A stretch of DNA of 12,232 nt from DAONJL01 sp035405645 [NCBI: bacterium] (GCA_035405645.1 DAONJL010000037.1:4895-17126), one strand, 5' to 3'. Shown: positions 1 through 7,811, numbered from the stretch's first letter. Numbers and translations: made by a program. The notes: generated from the sequence alone by a model not told the origin.

Positions 1-419
1 ATTGGTTAGAGTGCTTAATAAAAAAAATAACAAAAAAACCTATTATATTAAATTTAATCGAAGGTTTTACTATTCTCACAACTAATAAATCTCAAATCTT
101 TATTGCAATCATAATCGGACTTTTTTCGCATTTAATAACTTTGATATGCTTATTTTTAATATCATATTTTATTGATGAAAAACTATTAAATTTTATTCAA
201 TATATCTCAATTAGTGCTGTTGTAATATTAATTGGTAATATACCTCTTACACCAGGGAATATTGGTTGGTTGGAATTTATTGGTTCTATTGGTTGGCAAT
301 CTCTTGGTTCAAATAATGGAGCATTGACTTTTTTTATTTGGCGAATTATATATTTAATAAATATATTGATTGTTTATTTATTTTTTTTATTTATATTTAA
401 AAAAGAGATAACAAAATGA
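1..419 (+). CDS. Flippase-like integral membrane protein, UPF0104 / LPG-synthase-TM type (C-terminal part)
   Basis: The reading frame is open from the window edge (first full codon at 3), so only the last 138 residues of a longer gene are visible. A TTG at 141 lies inside this frame and is not needed as a start. The residues are strongly hydrophobic and form about three membrane segments. The stretch at 234-300 reads P-L-T-P-G-N-I-G-W-L-E, followed by G, A and an R before the last helix. This matches the C-terminal signature of the UPF0104 / lysylphosphatidylglycerol synthase transmembrane family (P-x-x-P-G-G-x-G-x-x-E). Members are polytopic inner-membrane proteins thought to move or modify lipid-linked substrates, and they often sit in glycan gene clusters. 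The stop codon overlaps the next start (ATGA at 416-419), so the two genes are translationally coupled. The exact substrate cannot be read from this fragment. Confidence 0.72.
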   Translation, partial: WLECLIKKITKKPIILNLIEGFTILTTNKSQIFIAIIIGLFSHLITLICLFLISYFIDEKLLNFIQYISISAVVILIGNIPLTPGNIGWLEFIGSIGWQSLGSNNGALTFFIWRIIYLINILIVYLFFLFIFKKEITK

Positions 420-1363
420 TGCATACAAATAAAGTATATTCAATTAGAGAGGAAGCAAAAGAATTTCCAATGATGTGTGTTATATCTTTTGTATATGTTT
501 GCAATGCGCAATGTCCGAATTGTCCTTATAATAATTCAGATATTCGTTCTTCATATAAAGATGCAATTTTTATGAGTGAAGAAATATTTAAAAGAATTGC
601 TGATGAGTGCGGCCAATATAAATCTGTGATAAGAATTTCAGGCGGTGGTGAACCAATGCTTCATCCACAAGCAATTGAATTAATAAAATATGCAAAAGAA
701 AAAGGAGCGAAAATTGGGTTAATAACAAATGGTTCTAAATTTGATAATGAAAAATTATATGAACTTATAAGTATTAATGTAGATGTAATTGAATTTAGTG
801 TTGACGCTTGTGATGAAAAAACTTATAAAATGGTAAGACCAGGATTGGATTGGAATAAAACTTTTTCGAATATAAAAAAAGCAATAGAACTTAGAAATAA
901 ATTAAAATCACAAACATTAATTATTGTTAGTGCAATAAATCAAAAAGGCGTTAATATAAAAGAAGTTGAAGAATTTTGGAAACCAATTGTTGATAAAGTT
1001 CAAATAAGAAAATATTTAACCTGGGGTTATAATCAAGATTATTCAGCAGACCCAACACCTTATCTGCCCCCAGAAGAAAGAATACCCTGTCCCTGGCTTT
1101 TTGAAAGACTTAATATTGATTCACGAGGCGATGTAACTTTATGTGGCGAAGATATTGCTTTCAAATATAAATTTGATAATATTATGAAGCATTCTATTAA
1201 AGAAATATGGTTAGGTGAAAAATTTAATTTTTTTAGAGAAAAGCATTTAAATAGGCACGGCGACGAAATTGAAATTTGTTCAAAATGTCCTGATTGGAAA
1301 TATCGTTCCTGGCAATATAATTATTGGAAAATTTTAAACGATGCAAAAAATAAAAGAAAATAA
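416..1363 (+). CDS. Radical SAM protein with SPASM-like C-terminal Cys cluster
   Basis: This 315-residue protein has the radical SAM [4Fe-4S] motif C29-x3-C33-x2-C36 (C-N-A-Q-C-P-N-C) and the SAM-binding motif S-G-G-G-E-P at 75-80. The C-terminal third carries C225, C243, C288 and C291, the last two in C-S-K-C-P-D-W. This is a SPASM/twitch-like arrangement that probably binds one auxiliary Fe-S cluster. Such enzymes cleave SAM to start radical chemistry on peptides, sugars or cofactors. Its place between a flippase-like gene and WbqC, dehydratase and glycosyltransferase genes suggests a nucleotide-sugar or glycan substrate, but that is inference. Start: ATG at 416 has an A/G-rich stretch at 401-408 at good spacing. 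A second ATG follows at 419 and could equally be used. The 3' end overlaps the next gene by 23 bp. Confidence 0.88.
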   Translation: MMHTNKVYSIREEAKEFPMMCVISFVYVCNAQCPNCPYNNSDIRSSYKDAIFMSEEIFKRIADECGQYKSVIRISGGGEPMLHPQAIELIKYAKEKGAKIGLITNGSKFDNEKLYELISINVDVIEFSVDACDEKTYKMVRPGLDWNKTFSNIKKAIELRNKLKSQTLIIVSAINQKGVNIKEVEEFWKPIVDKVQIRKYLTWGYNQDYSADPTPYLPPEERIPCPWLFERLNIDSRGDVTLCGEDIAFKYKFDNIMKHSIKEIWLGEKFNFFREKHLNRHGDEIEICSKCPDWKYRSWQYNYWKILNDAKNKRK

Positions 1364-2060
1364 AAAAATTATTGGTATTTTACAACCAGGTTATTTGCCG
1401 TGGTTGGGTTTTTTTGAACAAATAATACAAAGCGATATTTTTGTAATTTATGATGATGTTCAGTATGATAAACATAGTTGGCGTAATCGTAATAGAATAA
1501 AAACAGCAAATGGTGTGCAGTGGTTAACTGTTCCTATTTCTTTTTCTTTAAATGAAAAAACAAAAATAAAAGATGTAAAAATTAATAATAATTTTTGGCA
1601 AAAGAAACATTTTCAAGCCATAAAACTTAATTACAGTCGTGCAAAATTTTTTAAAAATTATATTGAAATATTTGAAAATGCATATACAATGAATTGGAAA
1701 TATTTAATTGATTGTGATATGTATTTTATAGAAAAATTAATGGAAATTTTAAATATTAAAAATAAAAAAATTTATTTTTCATCTAACCTAAATATTACTG
1801 GCAACAGAATTGAAAGACTGATAAATATATGTAAATATTTTGACGCTAATATTTTTTATGAAGGTTCTGCTGGTAAAAATTATATTAATATTACTGAGTT
1901 TGAAAAAAATGGTATTCAAGTTATTTTTCAAGATTATTGCCATCCAAAATATAATCAATTATATGGTGAATTTATTCCATATCTTTCTGTTATTGATTTG
2001 ATTTTTAATGAAGGAGAAAATAGTTATAATATTATTTTAAATAAAAATGAACAGGAATAA
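1341..2060 (+). CDS. wbqC: WbqC-family protein
   Basis: This 239-residue protein has the full set of WbqC family (PF08889) signatures. They are Q15-P-G-Y-L-P-W-L-G-F-F near the N-terminus, Y-D-D-V-Q-Y at 37-42, then K-x-x-W-R-N-R-N-R-I-K, W-L-T-V-P-I at 61-66, H-P-K-Y-N-Q at 201-206 and L-S-V-I-D-L-I-F-N at 215-223. Length is normal for the family. WbqC proteins are encoded in O-antigen and other surface-polysaccharide loci. Their chemistry is poorly defined, and amino-sugar modification has been suggested. The start at 1341 lies inside the end of the radical SAM gene, with no obvious Shine-Dalgarno. No later ATG would keep the conserved N-terminus, so coupled translation is likely. The following dehydratase gene begins 5 bp after the stop. 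Confidence 0.9.
   Translation: MQKIKENKKIIGILQPGYLPWLGFFEQIIQSDIFVIYDDVQYDKHSWRNRNRIKTANGVQWLTVPISFSLNEKTKIKDVKINNNFWQKKHFQAIKLNYSRAKFFKNYIEIFENAYTMNWKYLIDCDMYFIEKLMEILNIKNKKIYFSSNLNITGNRIERLINICKYFDANIFYEGSAGKNYINITEFEKNGIQVIFQDYCHPKYNQLYGEFIPYLSVIDLIFNEGENSYNIILNKNEQE
2053..2056 (+). promoter_or_regulatory. Ribosome binding site of the dehydratase gene
   Basis: An AGGA core lies 9 nt before the ATG at 2066, inside the last codons of the WbqC gene. It supports 2066 as the start. Few genes in this window have a recognisable Shine-Dalgarno, so this one is informative. Confidence 0.55.
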
Positions 2061-2065
2061 TAAAT

Positions 2066-3106
2066 ATGAAAAAAACAATATTAATTACAGGCGGAGCAGG
2101 ATTTATTGGAAGTAATTTTGTTAGGTATATTTATAATCATTATCCAGACTATAGATTAATTGTTCTTGATGCTTTAACTTATGCTGCGAATATTGCATAT
2201 TTGCCAGTTGATATTAATAAAGATTATGATAATGAAAGATTAATATTCTGGTATGGGAATATTAAAAATGGTGAATTAGTTGATACATTAGTTTCGCAAT
2301 CTGATATTGTTGTTCATTTTGCTGCTGAAACTCATGTGACTCGCTCTATTTATGATAATTATTTATTTTTTGAAACTGATGTTATTGGCACACAAACTAT
2401 TGCTAATTCAGTTTTAAAATATCGAAATAAAATTGAGCGATTTATTCATATCTCAACATCAGAAGTATATGGCACAGCAGAAACTGAAAAAATGAATGAA
2501 GACCATCCTTTAAAACCATTAAGTCCTTATGCTGCTGCAAAAGCAGGTGCTGATAGATTAGTTTATTCTTATTGGAAAACTTATGAAATACCAGTAATTA
2601 TTGTTCGACCATTTAATAATTATGGTCCTCATCAACATTTAGAAAAAGTTGTGCCAAGATTTATAACAAGTTGTATATTAAATGAAAAATTAAAAGTTCA
2701 TGGTGATGGTTTAGCAGCAAGAGATTTTATTTATGTTGAAGATACCTGTAAAGCACTTGATATAATTCTACATTATGATATTAATAAAATAGCTGGCGAA
2801 ATCTTTAATATCGCCAGTGGTTGTCATAGGACAATATTATCAATAGCAAAAGATATAATAAAGTTAATGAATAAAAGTGAAGAATTAATAACATTTACAG
2901 GAGATAGACCAGGTCAGGTATTTAGACATACAGGTGATTATTCAAAATTTAATAAGTTAACTGGCTGGTCGCCGCAAATTGATTGGCAAAAAGGTTTAAT
3001 TAAAACAATTGAATGGTATTCAAATAATGTTAATATTTGGACACCAATGATTTGGATGCGTGAAGTTCCGATTATTACAAAATCTGGTAAAAGAGAATTG
3101 CATTAA
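2066..3106 (+). CDS. Extended SDR, nucleotide-sugar 4,6-dehydratase/epimerase family
   Basis: This 346-residue enzyme has an N-terminal Rossmann motif T-G-G-A-G-F-I-G (8-15) for NAD(P). It also has H-F-A-A-E-T-H-V-T-R-S-I-Y (84-96, as in dTDP-glucose 4,6-dehydratase), T131-S-E-V-Y-G-T-A, the catalytic Y155-x3-K159 pair, R-P-F-N-N-Y-G-P and R-D-F-I-Y-V-E-D. The overall pattern is that of RmlB-like 4,6-dehydratases, which oxidise C4 and eliminate water across C5-C6. However, the RmlB catalytic T-D-E is T-S-E here, as in LegB-type UDP-GlcNAc and GDP-mannose 4,6-dehydratases. The substrate is therefore probably not simply dTDP-glucose. The C-terminus carries an extra tail with W-M-R-E-V-P and K-S-G-K-R-E. 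The gene follows wbqC by 5 bp and precedes a GT-C transferase, so it probably supplies a 4-keto-6-deoxy sugar for this cluster. An epimerase or decarboxylase function is not excluded. Confidence 0.85.
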   Translation: MKKTILITGGAGFIGSNFVRYIYNHYPDYRLIVLDALTYAANIAYLPVDINKDYDNERLIFWYGNIKNGELVDTLVSQSDIVVHFAAETHVTRSIYDNYLFFETDVIGTQTIANSVLKYRNKIERFIHISTSEVYGTAETEKMNEDHPLKPLSPYAAAKAGADRLVYSYWKTYEIPVIIVRPFNNYGPHQHLEKVVPRFITSCILNEKLKVHGDGLAARDFIYVEDTCKALDIILHYDINKIAGEIFNIASGCHRTILSIAKDIIKLMNKSEELITFTGDRPGQVFRHTGDYSKFNKLTGWSPQIDWQKGLIKTIEWYSNNVNIWTPMIWMREVPIITKSGKRELH

Positions 3107-3126
3107 TTAAAATCAATAAATTTTTT

Positions 3127-4821
3127 ATGTTAAAAAAAAATTTTTTTATTTTATTTAGCATATTAATAATTCTTTTTTTATATTTATTACAAATAGCATA
3201 TTTAGGAATTGGTGGATGGCTCTGGCCTGATGAGAGATATATACAATTTTTTTCTTTATATTTTTGGAAGAATTATAATTTAGGTGAATTTATAAAATCA
3301 CCGCCTGTAATTATCATAATGGCAATCATAAATGCTATTATTTTTTTATTTTTAAAAATTATGAATATTACTTATAATTTAAGTGATTTTGCTGCTTATT
3401 CAATTATAAATTCTGATCTTTTTACTTATGCAGGTAGATGTTTTTCAATTCTTTCTGCTTTTGGCGTTATCTTTTATTCTTACAAACTCTTAAAAAAATA
3501 TCTCGAAATTGAAATTGTATTAATAACAATTTTATTTTTATTTGCTTCTTATTCTTTTATCTGGTCAGCTACAATTTACAAAGAAGATATGTTTGCCTTT
3601 TTGATTTTAGTAATTTTTTTATATTATCTTTCTGAATATCTTGATAAAAATAATATTAAATATTTATTTATTGCTTCTTTTATTAGTGGTTTTAGTTTAG
3701 GGGTCAAACAAAATAATTTAATTATTATTATTGATGTTTTTATTGTTCTGATTATTTTTTATAAAAAAATAAATCTTAAAAATATTTTTTATGTTTTATT
3801 TTTTTTATTTTTTGGTTTACTTGTTGGCGACCCTTATTTAATATTTTCAATCAAAGATTCAATTATTATAAAATGGTTTTTAGGTATGTTATCTGTTTTA
3901 TTCCCAGCAGTTAGAAATATCATTTTCAAAATAATACCTACTTATAAAACTGAATTTTTTAATCTATTATCATCATATAAATTTCAACATTTTCATATTG
4001 GTGAAAGCGGTGATAAATGGCAAAGCTTTATTTCATCTATTTCATTTCAATCATTTAATAGTATAATTTTTTATTTTGGTTTCTTAGTTATTTTATTCTT
4101 TACAATAAAATTTTTTATTGAACTTTTAAAAAATCATTCTATTTTCCAGTCAAAAACTAAATATATTATTTTGTTGCTACATATTTATTTTTATTTACTA
4201 TTTTTTTTAAAATATGAAGTTAAAGAATTTAGATATTTATTCCCTATTCTTCTTTTTATATTTTCATTTGCAGCAATTGGAATTTGTAAAATAGCCAATA
4301 TTTTAAAAATAAAAACAAAATTTATTTTATTATTGGTTTTACTTTTGGCAATTCATAATCTTTATAAAATATATAACGCCATTTATAATGAACGAATACC
4401 TTATGTAAATGCTCAATCATTTATCAAAAAAAATATTCCACAAAATTCTAATATTCTTGCTGATAATATGTATATTCCAAATATTTTGTTTAGATATGAA
4501 ATTAATCAAAAAAAAATTGAAAAATTAATACCATATATGAAAAATAAAAATATCTTAAAGGATAATTTTAAAATATCTTTATTTACTACTCCTATCTCTC
4601 TTCGTGAAGATGATTATGAACTTCAAGAAAACAATTTCAAAGAAATATTGGATTCTGACCATCTAAAAAAGATTGATTATATTATTGTTTCTAAAAGTTT
4701 ATATGGTCGTTTTTTTTCTTTAAATTATCCAGAAACTCAGCGTTTTTATAACTATATAAAAGAAAATTTTAATTGTGTCTTTCAATCCGGTGATATTTAT
4801 ATTTACAAAATAGATAAATAA
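3127..4821 (+). CDS. GT-C fold polytopic glycosyltransferase (PMT/ArnT-like, GT39/GT83 type)
   Basis: This 564-residue protein is very hydrophobic up to about residue 412, with roughly 11-13 membrane segments, followed by a soluble C-terminal domain of about 150 residues. The first external loop, just after helix 1, reads W-P-D35-E36-R-Y, the acidic pair typical of GT-C enzymes that use lipid-phosphate sugars. The second loop has Y-K-E-D (151-154), like the conserved loop of the PMT/ArnT family. Such enzymes transfer a sugar from a polyprenyl-phosphate donor on the outer face of the cytoplasmic membrane. With the flippase-like gene at the start of the cluster, this suggests lipid-linked sugar export and transfer. 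The ATG at 3127 lies 20 bp after the dehydratase stop with no clear Shine-Dalgarno. The gene is the last of its operon, followed by a 191-bp gap. The acceptor and donor are unknown. Confidence 0.8.
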   Translation: MLKKNFFILFSILIILFLYLLQIAYLGIGGWLWPDERYIQFFSLYFWKNYNLGEFIKSPPVIIIMAIINAIIFLFLKIMNITYNLSDFAAYSIINSDLFTYAGRCFSILSAFGVIFYSYKLLKKYLEIEIVLITILFLFASYSFIWSATIYKEDMFAFLILVIFLYYLSEYLDKNNIKYLFIASFISGFSLGVKQNNLIIIIDVFIVLIIFYKKINLKNIFYVLFFLFFGLLVGDPYLIFSIKDSIIIKWFLGMLSVLFPAVRNIIFKIIPTYKTEFFNLLSSYKFQHFHIGESGDKWQSFISSISFQSFNSIIFYFGFLVILFFTIKFFIELLKNHSIFQSKTKYIILLLHIYFYLLFFLKYEVKEFRYLFPILLFIFSFAAIGICKIANILKIKTKFILLLVLLLAIHNLYKIYNAIYNERIPYVNAQSFIKKNIPQNSNILADNMYIPNILFRYEINQKKIEKLIPYMKNKNILKDNFKISLFTTPISLREDDYELQENNFKEILDSDHLKKIDYIIVSKSLYGRFFSLNYPETQRFYNYIKENFNCVFQSGDIYIYKIDK

Positions 4822-4828
4822 TTTCAAT

Positions 4829-4885
4829 TATAAAAAATTTTAATTTTTTTATATACACTTAAAAAAGAATTAATTTTTTTTTTTT
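4829..4885 (+). terminator. Possible A/T-only terminator region after the glycan operon
   Basis: Just after the GT-C stop there is an imperfect inverted repeat at 4829-4853 (TAT-A6-TT against AA-T7-ATA). It is followed by an A6 run, a short spacer and a T12 tract at 4874-4885. The layout resembles a hairpin plus U-tract, but stems made only of A-U pairs are weak and arise easily in DNA this AT-rich. It is placed where one operon ends and a new promoter begins, which is the main support. Confidence 0.3.
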
Positions 4886-4948
4886 GTTGAACTATATTTT
4901 TTTATATAATTAAAAAGTTTTATTTTATATTATTGTAAACTTTCTTTA

Positions 4949-4977
4949 TTGACACTTTCCAAAATTCTTTATAAAAT
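4949..4977 (+). promoter_or_regulatory. Sigma70-type promoter for the argC-GT2-TonB operon
   Basis: A perfect -35 box TTGACA (4949-4954) is separated by exactly 17 bp from the -10 box TAAAAT (4972-4977, five of six to consensus). Transcription would start near 4984, about 30 nt before the argC ATG. This is the only good -35/-10 pair in the intergenic region. The TTGACA box is notable in such AT-rich DNA because it contains G and C. No classical ARG-box palindrome or Fur box is seen over it. All genes to 10789 follow with tiny gaps or overlaps, so this promoter may drive the whole unit. Confidence 0.65.
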
Positions 4978-4999
4978 TCAATTAGTTTTTATTTTTATT

Positions 5000-5006
5000 A
5001 AAGAGG
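5000..5006 (+). promoter_or_regulatory. Strong ribosome binding site of argC
   Basis: AAAGAGG lies 6 nt before the ATG at 5013. It is the clearest Shine-Dalgarno in the window and fixes the argC start. Downstream genes of the unit lack comparable sites and probably rely on coupling. Confidence 0.7.
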
Positions 5007-5012
5007 TTTTTT

Positions 5013-6041
5013 ATGCTAAAAATAGGTATTTTCGGTGCGGCTGGTTATACTGGCTTTTATTTAATTAAGTATTTACTTAATTATGAAAATGTATCTATTG
5101 ATTGTATTACTTCTACTTCAAAAATTGATGCAAAGTATTCTGATATTTATCCTTTCTTTATAAATAAATTTGAAAAAAAATTTATTTCTTCTGATGAAGC
5201 ATTAAACTATGATTTAGATGCTGCTTTTCTTGCTTTACCACATACTCAATCTTTTAATTATGTAGATAAATTATTAGCCAAAAAAACAAAAGTAATTGAT
5301 TTAAGTGCTGATTATAGATTTAATGATTTTAATACTTATGAAAAATATTATAAAGTTCAACATAATGATAAAAAAAATTTATCAAAAGCAGTTTATGGTA
5401 TTCCAGAAATTAATGCTGCTGAAATTAAAAACAGTTCTTTAATCGCTAATCCTGGTTGTTATCCAACTTCTGCTATTATTCCACTTTTCCCTTTATTAAA
5501 GGAAAATTTTATAAATAATGAAAAAATAATTATTAACTCAAATTCAGGTGTTTCTGGTGCTGGTAAAAAACCTGCTGAAAATATTATTTTCTGCGAAGTT
5601 GCTGAAGATTTTAAACCATATAATATTTTAGAGCATAGGCATAAACCTGAAATTGATGAAAAATTATTTTATTTTACAAAACAAAAAACTGATGTTATTT
5701 TTATTCCTCATCTCTTACCAATTAAACAAGGTATGTTCACTACTATTTATGCTGAACTTAAATCTGATATAAATGCTGAGAAAATTTCACAATTATTTTA
5801 TGAATATTATTCCAAAGAAAAATATGTTAGGATTAGAAAAACTATTCCAAAAATTACTGATGTCGTTTTTACTAATTATATTGATATTTTCTTTACTATT
5901 AAAAATAATACATTAATTATTTTCTCTGTAATTGATAATCTAATTAAAGGAGCAAGCGGTCAAGCATTACAAAATTTTAATTTGTTATTTGACCTTGATA
6001 TTAATTTGAATGAATGCAAGTTTAATCATTCCAATTTATAA
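5013..6041 (+). CDS. argC: N-acetyl-gamma-glutamyl-phosphate reductase
   Basis: ArgC reduces N-acetyl-glutamyl-5-phosphate with NADPH to the semialdehyde, the third step of arginine/ornithine synthesis in the cytoplasm. The 342-residue protein has the nucleotide-binding G8-A-A-G-Y-T-G14 and the catalytic Cys149 in N-P-G-C-Y-P-T. It also has S-G-V-S-G-A-G-K-K-P (178-187), E-H-R-H-K-P-E-I with His208/His210, P-H-L-L-P-I-K-Q-G-M (232-241), and near the end G-A-S-G-Q-A-L-Q-N-F-N. All of this is typical, and the length is normal. No other arginine gene is in the window. The gene heads a unit with a glycosyltransferase and a TonB system, an odd setting for argC. Its last 32 bp overlap the next gene. 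The related LysY (lysine by the LysW route) is a less likely reading, since no LysW, LysX or LysZ gene is seen nearby. Confidence 0.92.
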   Translation: MLKIGIFGAAGYTGFYLIKYLLNYENVSIDCITSTSKIDAKYSDIYPFFINKFEKKFISSDEALNYDLDAAFLALPHTQSFNYVDKLLAKKTKVIDLSADYRFNDFNTYEKYYKVQHNDKKNLSKAVYGIPEINAAEIKNSSLIANPGCYPTSAIIPLFPLLKENFINNEKIIINSNSGVSGAGKKPAENIIFCEVAEDFKPYNILEHRHKPEIDEKLFYFTKQKTDVIFIPHLLPIKQGMFTTIYAELKSDINAEKISQLFYEYYSKEKYVRIRKTIPKITDVVFTNYIDIFFTIKNNTLIIFSVIDNLIKGASGQALQNFNLLFDLDINLNECKFNHSNL

Positions 6042-7020
6042 TGCAGAAAAAACTCTAAAACTTTGTTTTGATTCTTTACTTGAACAAAATGATTTACCGG
6101 CACAAATAATTATTGTTTATTGCACTTCCTCTGATAAATCATTGGAAATAATTCTTAATTATAAAGATAAATTAAAATTTGATATTTATGAAATTCCTCT
6201 TTCTTCGCCTGCCAGAGCAAGAAATACTGGAATTAAATTTGCCAATTTTGATTTGATTTTTTTTATTGATTCTGATTGTATTGTTCCAAAAGATTATTTT
6301 AAGAAACTTCATCAAGAAATAATTAATAAACAAATAAAAGTTGCTGGTTGCAAAATTTATGGTTTTAATCCTGTTAAGATTATAGAAATCTACTTATCAG
6401 AATTTGGTCTCGCTTTACAGGACAATGATACTATTTTCACTGAATTAAAATTATTTAATTCTTTTCTACATACTGCGAGTTTTGTTATTAATAAAAATAT
6501 CATAGAAAATATTGGATATTTTAATGAAAATCTTTTTACAGGTGAAGACCACGATTTCTGTTATAGAATTCTATCAAAGAATATTCCAATTCACTTCTTT
6601 AATTCGATTTTTATTTTTCATAAATTTAATAATAATTTTTTAAAATTTATTAAGCAAACTTTTTCGTTTGCTAAAATACATTCTTTCTTGATAAAAAAAT
6701 TTAAAGGAAATTTTACGATTTTAAATTTGCACAAAAAAACTTTTTATATAAAATCTGGAATACCTTTTCTTATTAATCTTAATAATCCATTTTTAAAATT
6801 TTGTTTTCTTATTCTTTTGCTTCTTTTTTCTAAATGGTTTATTATTTTATTTTTACTCTGGTTTTTAAAATTATATCTTTCATTAACAAGAAAATTCTGG
6901 AAATATAAACAAAATTATTTTAAAATTTTTATTTTATTAATTATTCATTTGATTTATAATGCTACATCATTTGCAGGCGATTTTTATGGTATTTTTATTT
7001 ATAAAAAATTTTTAAAATAA
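6010..7020 (+). CDS. Family 2 glycosyltransferase with C-terminal membrane segments
   Basis: This 336-residue protein begins with the GT2 start S-L-I-I-P-I-Y-N-A-E-K-T-L. It has P-A-R-A-R-N-T-G at 67-74, the metal/nucleotide-binding D87-S-D89 after F-F-I, and a catalytic-region G-E179-D180-H. It is therefore a GT-A fold enzyme using a nucleotide-sugar. The C-terminal part (about 261-318) has two or three hydrophobic segments, so it is probably membrane-bound with its active site in the cytoplasm. The first Asp of the usual V-D-x-x-S-x-D motif, which contacts the uracil in SpsA-like enzymes, is replaced by Tyr37 (V-Y-C-T-S-S-D). This hints at altered donor binding. The ATG at 6010 lies within argC (32-bp overlap), and only 2 bp separate its stop from the DUF3450 start. 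Donor and acceptor are unknown. Confidence 0.85.
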   Translation: MNASLIIPIYNAEKTLKLCFDSLLEQNDLPAQIIIVYCTSSDKSLEIILNYKDKLKFDIYEIPLSSPARARNTGIKFANFDLIFFIDSDCIVPKDYFKKLHQEIINKQIKVAGCKIYGFNPVKIIEIYLSEFGLALQDNDTIFTELKLFNSFLHTASFVINKNIIENIGYFNENLFTGEDHDFCYRILSKNIPIHFFNSIFIFHKFNNNFLKFIKQTFSFAKIHSFLIKKFKGNFTILNLHKKTFYIKSGIPFLINLNNPFLKFCFLILLLLFSKWFIILFLLWFLKLYLSLTRKFWKYKQNYFKIFILLIIHLIYNATSFAGDFYGIFIYKKFLK

Positions 7021-7022
7021 TT

Positions 7023-7811
7023 ATGAAAAAAATTTTATTAGCAATTTTTTTATTTATTTTATTTTTTAATAATCTTAAAACTTTTGAGCCAGCAAATTTG
7101 TTTTCAGATTTAAAAGCAAATGATAAAAAAGCAGAGTTTGATAAAATCATAATACAATTACAGGCAGAACGAGAAAATTATTATAAATTATATAATGATT
7201 GGCAAAAAGAAAAAACGAAAATAAAAGAAGAAATTGATTTTATTAAAAAAGAAATAAAATTATTAGAAACAAAAATAGATGAAGAAAATAAAACAAATCA
7301 AATATTAGAAAAACAAATCATTGCATTACAAAATGAATTAAAATCTGATACACAAATGATTTATACACCTTTATTTTACAATGTTTTAAATGAATTAGAA
7401 GAAATTATTAAAACTGGCATTCCATTTAAAAAAGAACAAAGATTAGATGAAATTTTAATTAGAAAAAAAATTGTTAACGATGAACATTCAACATTAATTA
7501 CAAAATTTAATTCAGTCTGGGAAATTGCTTTCAAAGAATTAGAATTTACTTCAACTAATGAAGTATATGACGATAAATTAAATCTTAATAATCAAAATGA
7601 AATTGTTAAATATATCAGATTAGGTAAAATTGGATTGTATTTTTTTGATGCAAGCAAAAAAAAATTTGGTATTTATTCAAATCAAAAATGTCAATTATTT
7701 ACTGATAATTTTACTAAGAAAAATATTATACTATTATCAGAAATGATAAATAACATAAAACCAATAAATATAATTATTTTACCATTACCAAATTTTATCG
7801 AAAAAAAATGA
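7023..7811 (+). CDS. DUF3450 family periplasmic coiled-coil protein of a TonB2/TtpC-type system
   Basis: This 262-residue protein has an N-terminal signal peptide (K-K, then a hydrophobic stretch to about residue 20). A long charged coiled coil follows at about 38-108, then G-I-P-F-K-K-E-Q-R (132-140), I-R-L-G-K-I-G-L-Y-F (198-207) and a final L-P-L-P. The I-P-F and I-R-x-G-x-x-x-L-Y elements match DUF3450 proteins, which are encoded directly upstream of ttpC-exbB-exbD-tonB operons in many proteobacteria. The location is expected to be periplasmic. Its role is not firmly known and is presumably structural or regulatory for the TonB motor. It starts 2 bp after the GT2 stop and overlaps ttpC by ATGA (7808-7811). 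There is no Shine-Dalgarno. Ala codons are mostly GCA, unlike argC, where GCT predominates. Confidence 0.8.
   Translation: MKKILLAIFLFILFFNNLKTFEPANLFSDLKANDKKAEFDKIIIQLQAERENYYKLYNDWQKEKTKIKEEIDFIKKEIKLLETKIDEENKTNQILEKQIIALQNELKSDTQMIYTPLFYNVLNELEEIIKTGIPFKKEQRLDEILIRKKIVNDEHSTLITKFNSVWEIAFKELEFTSTNEVYDDKLNLNNQNEIVKYIRLGKIGLYFFDASKKKFGIYSNQKCQLFTDNFTKKNIILLSEMINNIKPINIIILPLPNFIEKK

Noticed and set aside
141-419. Complete small membrane protein of 92 residues starting at TTG 141
   Set aside because: The same frame is open back to the window edge with sensible hydrophobic sequence, and the motifs are those of the C-terminal end of a larger family.
2066-3106. Naming the SDR rmlB
   Set aside because: The catalytic T-D-E is T-S-E, and no rmlA, rmlC or rmlD is nearby, so a specific symbol is not justified.
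4905-4910. TATAAT as the -10 box of an alternative promoter
   Set aside because: The nearest TTGAAC is only 12 bp upstream and TTGTTG 15 bp upstream. TATAAT is expected by chance in this DNA, and the 4949-4977 pair is far better.
4961-4980. ARG box for arginine repression at the argC promoter
   Set aside because: Only a right half-site like ATTCA is present. The matching left half has no agreement with the known palindrome.
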